Source of the DNA: Bacillus sp. HMF5848
GTDB lineage: Bacteria > Bacillota > Bacilli > Bacillales > HMF5848
DNA: 64,000 nucleotides
NCBI RefSeq assembly: GCF_003944835.1
Contig: NZ_RWIV01000001.1
Span: 4,453,501 to 4,517,500 of the forward strand
Direction of reading: 5' to 3'
The position numbers and the translations under genes were made by a program. Numbering within the stretch: the stretch's first letter is position 1; each line of letters begins with the position of its first letter. Of this stretch, positions 57,167-64,000 are shown in pieces. A model generated the notes under the pieces. That model saw only the letters and a program-made list of their open reading frames with translations. It searched no databases and was not told the DNA's origin.

Positions 57167-57883
57167 TTATTCGATTGGCTGTTTATTTGGTGTTCCTGGC
57201 TTTCTTGGGTACTGCTTTGGTGTCTTTCTCTTTTTATCAATTATAATAATGCTTCTTTCACTTTCTTCCATAGGAAGGGAGAAGGTATAAGTTGAAGTAA
57301 CTTCTCCTCCAAGTACTTTTATTGCAGTCGTTGCAGCTTCAAGTTCTGTATTAGCTGCTGCACCTTTCATAGCAATAAATTGACCTCCTGTTTTTGCAAG
57401 AGGTATGCAAAGTTCTGATAAAACAGAAAGCCTTGCAACAGCCCTCGCCATGACAATATCATAATTTTCTCGTATGCCCTCCTTGCGAGCAAATGTTTCT
57501 GCTCGATCATGATAAAAGGCAACCCCTTCTAGCTGCAATGATGAAGCTAAATGGTTTAAAAATGTGATTCTCTTTTGTAACGAGTCAACAATGGATACAT
57601 GTAAGTGCGGAAAACAAATTTTCAAAGGTATGCTTGGAAATCCCGCTCCTGCACCTACATCACAAATTGTCATTGGTTTTGAAAAATCCACATAAAAAGC
57701 AGCTGATATTGAATCATAAAAATGCTTTAAATACACCTGTTCTTTATCTGTAATAGCAGTTAGATTCATTTTTTCATTCCACTCAACTAGCTCCTTGAAA
57801 TACAACTCAAATTGTTGTATTTGAAGCTCTGATAATTGTATGCCTTTATCAGCTAAGCTTGTTTGAAATTGTTCAATATTCAT
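57167..57883 (-). CDS. rsmG: 16S rRNA (guanine527-N7)-methyltransferase RsmG
   Basis: A 238-residue SAM-dependent methyltransferase (GidB). The SAM site is [14 protein letters not shown], and [13 protein letters not shown] and VMARAVARL follow. It methylates G527 in the 530 loop; loss gives low-level streptomycin resistance. It lies 17 bases downstream of mnmG. Confidence 0.96.
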   Translation of the reverse strand: MNIEQFQTSLADKGIQLSELQIQQFELYFKELVEWNEKMNLTAITDKEQVYLKHFYDSISAAFYVDFSKPMTICDVGAGAGFPSIPLKICFPHLHVSIVDSLQKRITFLNHLASSLQLEGVAFYHDRAETFARKEGIRENYDIVMARAVARLSVLSELCIPLAKTGGQFIAMKGAAANTELEAATTAIKVLGGEVTSTYTFSLPMEESERSIIIIDKKRKTPKQYPRKPGTPNKQPIE

Positions 57884-57900
57884 TAGAAATCCTTTCTAGC

Positions 57901-59787
57901 CTAAGATGGTAGCTTTGCAATTTTACCTTGTTCTAAATACACTAATAAAATTGACACATCTGCTGGATTAACTCCTGATATACGAGATGCTTGCGCGACA
58001 GATAAGGGACGGACCTCTTTAAGCTTTTGTCTCGCTTCATTTGCTAAACCGTGAATGGCATCATAATCAATATTATCTGGTATCTTTTTATCTTCCATTT
58101 TCTTAAGACGCTCTACCTGCTGAAGAGACTTTTCTATATAGCCTTCATATTTAATTTGAATCTCTACTTGTTCCTTCACATCATCCGATAACTGTATATC
58201 AGATGGTGTAAGCATATGAATATGTTTGTATGTGACTTCAGGACGTTTTAATAAGTCGGCAGCACGGATTCCGTCCTTTAATTCACTACCACCTAGCTCA
58301 CGAATTAATGCTTGCACTGTTTCATTCGGTTTAATAATGATTGATCTTAAGCGAGCAATTTCATCTTCAATACGTTGCTTCTTTTCAACAAATGCTTCAT
58401 ATCTTTGTTCGCTAATTAAACCAATACGATGCCCAATTTCAGTTAAGCGTAAGTCCGCGTTATCATGACGCAATAATAAACGATACTCCGCCCTAGAAGT
58501 TAATAATCTGTATGGCTCACTTGTGCCCTTTGTTACAAGATCGTCAATGAGTACACCGATGTAGGCATCTGACCGACTTAATATAAGTTCTTCTCTATCA
58601 AGTGCTTTTAATGCGGCGTTAATACCGGCAATAACACCTTGCCCTGCAGCTTCTTCATACCCACTAGTACCATTAATTTGGCCTGCAGTATATAAGCCAG
58701 GAAGTCTTTTCGTTTCAAGTGTTGGCCACAACTGTGTTGGAACGATAGCATCATATTCAATAGCATATCCTGCACGCATTAACTCAGCCTTTTCCAAACC
58801 AGGAATGGTAGCTAATAATTTAAGTTGAACATCCTCCGGCAAGCTTGTCGATAGACCTTGTACATATACCTCTTCAGTATGTCTGCCTTCTGGCTCTAAA
58901 AAGATTTGGTGACGAGGCTTATCATTAAAACGAACAATTTTATCCTCAATAGATGGACAATAACGTGGACCAGTACCTTTTATCATACCTGAATACATCG
59001 GTGATCGATGCAGATTTTCATCAATAATCGTATGTGTATGCTCGTTCGTATATGTTAACCAGCAAGGCAATTGATCAGTAATATACTTCACCGTTTCATA
59101 TGAAAATGCCCTTGGTATATCATCACCAGGTTGAATTTCCGTTTTACTATAATCAATTGTTCGGCTGTTCACACGAGGCGGTGTACCTGTTTTGAATCGA
59201 ACTAACTGGAATCCTAATTCATCAAGGTGTTCAGACAGTTTAATGGATGGCTGTTGGTGATTAGGTCCACTTGAGTACTTTAAATCACCAATAATTATCT
59301 CTCCACGTAAAAATGTACCTGTCGTTATTACTACAGATTTAGCATGATACTCTGCACCAGTTCGTGTTATAACACCTTTACAAACATCATCCTCAACAAT
59401 TAACTTCTCGACCATACCTTGTAAAAGTGTTAAGTTCTCTTCATGCTCTAGTGTTTTTTTCAATTCATGTTGATAAGCAAATTTATCAGCTTGGGCTCGT
59501 AAAGCGCGCACCGCAGGCCCTTTACCGGTATTTAACATTCTCATTTGAATGTGTGTTTTATCAATATTTTTACCCATTTCCCCGCCTAATGCATCAATCT
59601 CTCGGACGACAATTCCTTTTGCTGGACCACCGATAGAAGGATTACATGGCATATACGCAACCATATCTAAATTAATTGTTATCATTAAAGTTTTCGCACC
59701 GATACGTGCAGCAGCTAATCCTGCTTCACAGCCCGCATGGCCTGCACCAATAACGATAACATCATATTCTCCACCATTGTATCCCAA
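57901..59787 (-). CDS. mnmG: tRNA uridine-5-carboxymethylaminomethyl synthase subunit MnmG
   Basis: A 628-residue FAD-dependent enzyme (GidA). The dinucleotide-binding motif is [20 protein letters not shown], and [11 protein letters not shown] and [21 protein letters not shown] follow. With MnmE it modifies the wobble uridine of certain tRNAs. TTG 59787 is the start, with AAGGAGG upstream. Confidence 0.96.
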   Translation of the reverse strand: MGYNGGEYDVIVIGAGHAGCEAGLAAARIGAKTLMITINLDMVAYMPCNPSIGGPAKGIVVREIDALGGEMGKNIDKTHIQMRMLNTGKGPAVRALRAQADKFAYQHELKKTLEHEENLTLLQGMVEKLIVEDDVCKGVITRTGAEYHAKSVVITTGTFLRGEIIIGDLKYSSGPNHQQPSIKLSEHLDELGFQLVRFKTGTPPRVNSRTIDYSKTEIQPGDDIPRAFSYETVKYITDQLPCWLTYTNEHTHTIIDENLHRSPMYSGMIKGTGPRYCPSIEDKIVRFNDKPRHQIFLEPEGRHTEEVYVQGLSTSLPEDVQLKLLATIPGLEKAELMRAGYAIEYDAIVPTQLWPTLETKRLPGLYTAGQINGTSGYEEAAGQGVIAGINAALKALDREELILSRSDAYIGVLIDDLVTKGTSEPYRLLTSRAEYRLLLRHDNADLRLTEIGHRIGLISEQRYEAFVEKKQRIEDEIARLRSIIIKPNETVQALIRELGGSELKDGIRAADLLKRPEVTYKHIHMLTPSDIQLSDDVKEQVEIQIKYEGYIEKSLQQVERLKKMEDKKIPDNIDYDAIHGLANEARQKLKEVRPLSVAQASRISGVNPADVSILLVYLEQGKIAKLPS

Positions 59788-59809
59788 TGCTGGTCCCTCC
59801 TTTTTATAT

Positions 59810-61198
59810 TTATTTCCCTAAACAAAATTGTGAGAATAGCTGATCAATCAAGCTTTCGTGAACAGCTTCCCCAATAATTTCACCTAATAGTTCCCAAGTT
59901 CTAGTTAAGTCAATCTGTACTATATCAATAGGTACGCCTGTTTCAATAGCCACCAGTACATCATCAATTGCCTTTTCAGCTTGTTGTAAAAGTGCAATAT
60001 GCCTTGTATTCGATACATACGTTAAATCGCCGGCTTCTAATGAACCAGAGAAAAATAATGAAGAAATGGCTTGTTCAAGGTCTTCTACACCTTTATCCTC
60101 TTTTAAAGATGTTGTAACAACTGGTTTTGAGCCGGTTAAATGTCTTACTCTATCAAGGTCGAGCTTAGCTGGCAAGTCAATTTTATTCACTATTACAATA
60201 TAGTCCATATCCTTTACTAGCTCAAATAATGTTTCATCTTCCTTTGATAATTGTTCATTATAATTTAGAACTAATAATATTAAATCAGCTTCTTGCAAAA
60301 CTTTCTTGGACCGTTCAACACCTATTCTTTCAACTATATCCTCTGTTTCACGAATACCAGCCGTATCTAATAAACGTAGTGGAACACCCTTTACGTTAAC
60401 AAATTCCTCAATTACGTCTCGTGTTGTACCTGGAATATCTGTTACAATTGCTTTATTTTCTTGAACTAAACTATTTAATAGAGATGACTTACCGACATTA
60501 GGACGTCCAATTATAACAGTAGAAAGGCCTTCTCTTAAAATTTTCCCTTGATTTGATGTAATAAGGAGCTGTTCAATATCGGCTTTTATTTTCGTTGCCT
60601 TTTCAATAAGTATTTGATGAGTCATTTCTTCAACGTCATCATATTCAGGATAATCAATATTTACTTCAACCTGTGCTAACGTTTCTAGAATATCCTGACG
60701 TAACCGCTGAATTAATATTGAAAGGCGCCCTTCCATCTGCTTTACAGCCATCTTCATTGCTCGGTCCGTTTTTGCACGAATAACATCAATGACCGCTTCA
60801 GCCTGCGACAAATCTATACGTCCATTTAAAAATGCACGTTTAGTAAATTCACCCGGCTCTGCCAATCTTGCTCCATTAGCAAGTACAAATTGCAGTACTT
60901 TATTCACAGCAACTAACCCGCCATGACAATTTATTTCAATTACATCTTCTCTTGTAAATGTTCGTGGTCCTTTTAATACTGTTAACATTACCTCATCAAC
61001 TACTTCGTCGCTTCTATTATCAATAATATGGCCATAGTGAATGGTATGAGATTCCATATCAACAACTTTTTGACCTGATTTTGCACGAAATACTTGATTC
61101 GCAATCTGAATTGCGCCATCTCCGCTCATACGTACTATCGCAATCGCCCCTTCACCCATTGGCGTTGAAATAGCTGCTATCGTATCCTGTTCAAACAT
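59810..61198 (-). CDS. mnmE: tRNA modification GTPase MnmE
   Basis: A 462-residue GTPase (TrmE/ThdF). It has a folate-binding N-terminal domain ([20 protein letters not shown]), a helical domain and a G domain with [16 protein letters not shown] and NKID. The C-terminal FCLGK supplies the catalytic cysteine. It is the partner of MnmG. ATG 61198 is chosen with AGGTGA upstream; GTG 61210 is less likely. Confidence 0.96.
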   Translation of the reverse strand: MFEQDTIAAISTPMGEGAIAIVRMSGDGAIQIANQVFRAKSGQKVVDMESHTIHYGHIIDNRSDEVVDEVMLTVLKGPRTFTREDVIEINCHGGLVAVNKVLQFVLANGARLAEPGEFTKRAFLNGRIDLSQAEAVIDVIRAKTDRAMKMAVKQMEGRLSILIQRLRQDILETLAQVEVNIDYPEYDDVEEMTHQILIEKATKIKADIEQLLITSNQGKILREGLSTVIIGRPNVGKSSLLNSLVQENKAIVTDIPGTTRDVIEEFVNVKGVPLRLLDTAGIRETEDIVERIGVERSKKVLQEADLILLVLNYNEQLSKEDETLFELVKDMDYIVIVNKIDLPAKLDLDRVRHLTGSKPVVTTSLKEDKGVEDLEQAISSLFFSGSLEAGDLTYVSNTRHIALLQQAEKAIDDVLVAIETGVPIDIVQIDLTRTWELLGEIIGEAVHESLIDQLFSQFCLGK

Positions 61199-61295
61199 TC
61201 TTATTGTCACCTACCTCACGTTTCCGTACATTCATACATCATATATGTTAGTATTACCTAATTATCTTGAAAGAAAACTATCACTCTCTTCCCAC

Positions 61296-61426
61296 TTATC
61301 AACAAAGTGGAATCACTAAAAACTACCGTTTCTCATTTTATCTTATCCACATGTTTATAACAACATAAACCTCTTAAAGTATCCACAATCGTTTTAAAAA
61401 TAAAGATTGCACTTACTTGTGGATAA
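61296..61426. promoter_or_regulatory. DnaA-box cluster upstream of mnmE
   Basis: TTATCCACA is perfect at 61343-61351, and TGTGGATAA at 61418-61426 is its inverse. One-mismatch boxes lie at 61296-61304 and 61379-61387. Confidence 0.7.
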
Positions 61427-61565
61427 ATCTTAGCATGACTAATTTTTAATGGTTAGAGGAATGTAATAGTAAAAGGTTTTTGAAGTCGATGCTGAAAATA
61501 GAAGTTATCTAGATTTTTTAAATGAACGCTCCCCTGAAAATAACCTTTATTGTGAATTACGATTC

Positions 61566-61675
61566 GCTCCCATTCACTCCCTTTCCGCGGACAATCAGCC
61601 AAGCCTCCTCGGGCTTCGCCATGTGGGGTCTTGGCTTGATTGTTTCTCCGCAGGAGTGTCGTGAATGTCCGCTCC
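61566..61675. repeat. Long inverted-repeat intergenic element
   Basis: Nested arms are CATTCAC with GTGAATG, CAATCA with TGATTG and CCAAG with CTTGG, and GC content is high. It resembles a dispersed Bacillus intergenic repeat (recollection). Confidence 0.65.
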
Positions 61676-61885
61676 TTCTTATATCTTATCTATGGGGTGC
61701 TCTTTTTTGATTCTCCATGGTGCGAATTTTCATTTGCATGGTTGTCTCTGTTACACCTCGGTGTTGATTTTCGCTCCATTGCACCATTGCACTCGGAAAA
61801 AATTGATTTTGTTTCCCTCGAGCCGCTGGCACCTGGAGCAAGATAATAATTTATGTGCAGAATTTTATATTTTCTGATATCGCAT

Positions 61886-61921
61886 AAAAAAAAAGATAGC
61901 CTCCGAGTGGAGACTATCTTC
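61886..61921 (-). terminator. Terminator overlapping jag stop
   Basis: AAGATAG-c-CTCC pairs with GGAG-a-CTATCTT, with a run of nine Ts on the minus strand. Confidence 0.9.
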
Positions 61922-62537
61922 TTCTTGGTACAATCACAATATGACGATTTGGATCCGTACCTTTTGATGCTGTTTGCACTTTTTCATATTCAGACAATGC
62001 TGCATGGATAATTTTTCTTTCATATGATGGCATAGGCTCAAGAGTTACTTCTCTGCCTGTTCTCATAGCCTTTTCAGCTAAACGACCTGCCAATTGCTCT
62101 AACGTGTCTTTACGTTTTTGACGATAATTTTCTGCATCAATCATTATATTAATATATTGATTTGCATAACGATTGGCTACTAATTGAGCTAAATATTGCA
62201 GTGCATTTAAAGTTTGTCCTCTTTTGCCAATTAAAATAGCAATTTTATCACCTGATAACTGAAGCTCGACATTTTTACCGTCGCGCTTAACCTCCACTGT
62301 GATATCAACGTCCATTTGCTTCGTTACCTTTTTTAAAAAGGCAATAGCTTCATCAACAGGATCAGGTTTTAATGTTGCTTTAACAATGGCTGGCTTCGTA
62401 CCAAAAAGTCCAAACAAACCCTTTTTTCCTTCATCAATAACTTCAATTTCTATGCGGTCTTCTGATGTTTGGAGCTCGACTAGTGCTTGACTGACCGCTT
62501 CTTCTACAGTTGTCCCGGTAGCCGTAATTTGCTTCAC
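61914..62537 (-). CDS. jag: RNA-binding protein Jag (KhpB, SpoIIIJ-associated)
   Basis: A 207-residue protein with an N-terminal Jag_N domain (about 1-55), a KH domain with [18 protein letters not shown] (about 105-125) and a C-terminal R3H domain with RKIIHAAL. It is a partner of KhpA that affects division and cell-wall synthesis. It overlaps yidC by four bases. Confidence 0.95.
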   Translation of the reverse strand: MKQITATGTTVEEAVSQALVELQTSEDRIEIEVIDEGKKGLFGLFGTKPAIVKATLKPDPVDEAIAFLKKVTKQMDVDITVEVKRDGKNVELQLSGDKIAILIGKRGQTLNALQYLAQLVANRYANQYINIMIDAENYRQKRKDTLEQLAGRLAEKAMRTGREVTLEPMPSYERKIIHAALSEYEKVQTASKGTDPNRHIVIVPRRR

Positions 62538-63304
62538 TTTTTCGCGCCTCCTGCGGTTTGCGTTTGTTTAACCTGTGGTCCTTTAATAAAGAATGTTTGT
62601 CCAATTGTAAAGATATTCCCTACAACCCAGTACAATGAAAGTGCCGCTGGGAATGTTACAGCAAAGACAACAATCATAACAGGCATAATATAAAGCATCA
62701 TTTTCATTTGTGGATTTTGATTGTCGGTTCCAGCCATCATAACCTTTTGTTGGATAAATGTCGTGATTCCAGCAACTAACGGTAATATAAAGAATGGATC
62801 TGGACTTCCTAAATCAAACCATAAGAACGTGTGCTCACGAATTTCAAATGTTCGCATGATTGCATGGTAGAATCCAAAGAGAATTGGCATTTGAATTAAT
62901 AAAGGGAAACATCCTGCCAGTGGATTGACACCTTGCTTTTGAAAAAGCTGCATTGTTTCTTGCTGTAGCTTTTGTTGTGTTTTTTGATCTTTTGAACTGT
63001 ACTTCTCTCGTAGTTGCTGCAATTCTGGTTGAATAGCTTGCATTGCCTTAGAATTTTGAGTTTGTTTTATCATTAATGGTAAAATAGCTGTTCTAATAAT
63101 GATGGTTACAATGATAATTGATAATCCGTAGCTATTTTGTAAATGTTCAGCAAAGAATATTAATAGCCATGATAATGGATAAACAAAATATTCGTTCCAA
63201 ACTCCTTCACTTTCAGGCGTAATAGGTTGATTGATTTCTGAACAACCTGTCATTATTGCCACGAGTAGCACCAAAACTGCTACTAACAGTATTCGCCGTT
63301 TCAA
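62534..63304 (-). CDS. spoIIIJ: Membrane protein insertase YidC/SpoIIIJ
   Basis: A 256-residue YidC1-type insertase. The lipoprotein signal ends in MTGC, and five membrane segments follow, with the hydrophilic-groove region [17 protein letters not shown] and the [14 protein letters not shown] helix. It inserts membrane proteins and supports sigma-G activation in sporulation. It is coupled with jag. Confidence 0.95.
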   Translation of the reverse strand: MKRRILLVAVLVLLVAIMTGCSEINQPITPESEGVWNEYFVYPLSWLLIFFAEHLQNSYGLSIIIVTIIIRTAILPLMIKQTQNSKAMQAIQPELQQLREKYSSKDQKTQQKLQQETMQLFQKQGVNPLAGCFPLLIQMPILFGFYHAIMRTFEIREHTFLWFDLGSPDPFFILPLVAGITTFIQQKVMMAGTDNQNPQMKMMLYIMPVMIVVFAVTFPAALSLYWVVGNIFTIGQTFFIKGPQVKQTQTAGGAKK

Positions 63305-63395
63305 CTTGATATTCCTCCTAACAGACTATATGTAATTTATATAAAAGTCACATAGCTTTATTTTAGCACGTAAATATGTTAGTTTGTCTATTCTT

Positions 63396-63743
63396 TTAAA
63401 GAAGCTTATTTGTTAAATCTGCTTTATAAAGAACATGGCCTAAACTACGCTCTGCTTCACTATAATTCATATCAGCAACTGGTTTCCGAGCAATCACTAA
63501 ATAATCATACCCAGTAGGCAGCATATCTTTATGCTCTTGAAAAAATCGTCTAATCATACGTTTAATTCTATTACGAGTGACAGCATTACCAAGCTTTTTA
63601 CTGACTGACAGCCCAACTCTGAATGATATCTCATCGTCTTTTTTTAAATAATATAGTACAAATTGACGATTCGCCATGGATCGGCCCTTTTGAAACATTA
63701 CTTGAAAATCTTCATTTTTTTTTAAACGCAAAGCTTTTTTCAT
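63396..63743 (-). CDS. rnpA: Ribonuclease P protein component
   Basis: A 115-residue basic protein. The RNR motif is in GNAVTRNRIKRMIRRFF. It binds the RNase P RNA and 5' tRNA leaders. It is separated from rpmH by a terminator and about 150 bases. Confidence 0.96.
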   Translation of the reverse strand: MKKALRLKKNEDFQVMFQKGRSMANRQFVLYYLKKDDEISFRVGLSVSKKLGNAVTRNRIKRMIRRFFQEHKDMLPTGYDYLVIARKPVADMNYSEAERSLGHVLYKADLTNKLL

Positions 63744-63859
63744 CTAAAAAAACACCTCATAAAAAACAATGATCACTCGCTATTTGCTAGCTTTGCCATT
63801 TTTTCTTGTCACAAACCCTACACATTTGACTATATGATGACGCTTTTATAACTGTTTCT

Positions 63860-63892
63860 AAAAAAAAGACCACTGAGACAAATTCAGTGGCC
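63860..63892 (-). terminator. Terminator or attenuator between rpmH and rnpA
   Basis: CCACTGA pairs with TCAGTGG, followed on the minus strand by eight Ts. It directly follows the rpmH stop. Confidence 0.85.
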
Positions 63893-64000
63893 TATGCTGA
63901 TAATACTTTTCTTCCTTTACGACGACGACGAGCAAGAACTTTACGTCCATTAGCTGTGCTCATACGTTTACGGAAGCCATGTACTTTGCTGTGCTTTCGC
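63892..64000 (-). CDS. rpmH: 50S ribosomal protein L34, 5' end outside window
   Basis: The last 35 residues of L34 ([18 protein letters not shown] and [14 protein letters not shown]) are visible. The start lies beyond the right edge, where dnaA would be expected next. Confidence 0.95.
   Translation of the reverse strand, partial: RKHSKVHGFRKRMSTANGRKVLARRRRKGRKVLSA

Larger units (their letters stand above)
61199..61913. other. Large intergenic region between jag and mnmE
   Basis: Seven hundred bases with no gene. It contains a DnaA-box cluster, a long inverted repeat (61566-61675) and a partial repeat at about 61757-61815. Confidence 0.6.

Noticed and set aside
61522-61877. Overlapping open frames in the mnmE-jag gap
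   Set aside because: They lie in the long inverted repeat, have no supported starts and disagree in frame.

Overview
This is a chromosomal stretch from a low-GC, spore-forming Bacillaceae-type Firmicute, lying immediately to one side of the replication origin. The right half carries the conserved Bacillus origin-proximal order, read leftwards on the minus strand from rpmH: rpmH, rnpA, yidC/spoIIIJ, jag, mnmE, mnmG, rsmG, noc, soj (parA), spo0J (parB), yyaC, yyzM, yyaE, ychF, rpsF, ssb, rpsR, gdpP, rplI, replicative helicase, purA, an M23 peptidase, walR-walK-walH-walI-walJ, an HtrA-type protease and rlmH. yyaC, Spo0J/Soj, SpoIIIJ and Jag indicate an endospore former. The species cannot be named from this window. 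dnaA would lie just beyond the right edge, so minus-strand genes are co-directional with the replication fork.

The left part (1 to about 28,700) is accessory and on both strands. It holds an alpha/beta hydrolase (cut by the edge), an S9 acylaminoacyl-peptidase-like enzyme, a BcrC-like PAP2 phosphatase, an FbpB-type small protein, a TauE/SafE exporter and RluF. Next come a NarL/DesK-type two-component system facing a CPBP protease, a TolB-like propeller protein, two MFS transporters and a Fur-box-controlled iron-siderophore-type ABC importer. After those are a chemoreceptor, a beta-lactamase-fold serine hydrolase, a Crp-family regulator with a DUF4386 protein, a truncated quinone oxidoreductase and a thioredoxin-like protein. 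The last group is a LytTR regulator with DUF3021, a membrane-anchored hydrolase, an unrecognised two-gene membrane module and a DUF3231 protein.

The core half groups genes of translation and rRNA/tRNA modification (rlmH, rpsF, rpsR, rplI, mnmE, mnmG, rsmG, rnpA, rpmH), DNA replication and segregation (helicase, ssb, soj/spo0J/noc) and cell-wall homeostasis (WalRK with WalHIJ, the M23 peptidase, HtrA). It also contains c-di-AMP turnover (gdpP) and membrane protein insertion (yidC/jag). Visible regulatory sites are four parS-type palindromes, two DnaA-box clusters, a Fur box, paired PurR boxes before purA and a probable S6:S18-binding leader before rpsF. About 27 intrinsic terminators are visible, several of whose stems run into the 3' end of the coding region.

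No tRNA, rRNA, CRISPR array, insertion sequence or prophage was recognised. Intergenic regions contain decayed dispersed repeats: GTGCCTGGCAC-type palindromes, an exact 33-base duplicate, a family of CTAG-cored terminator hairpins and a long inverted repeat between mnmE and jag. The most unusual items are a two-gene membrane module built on an internally duplicated protein, a structured 5' leader before the LytTR gene, a DnaA-box cluster beside rlmH, and an apparent reading-frame break in the FbpB-like gene.
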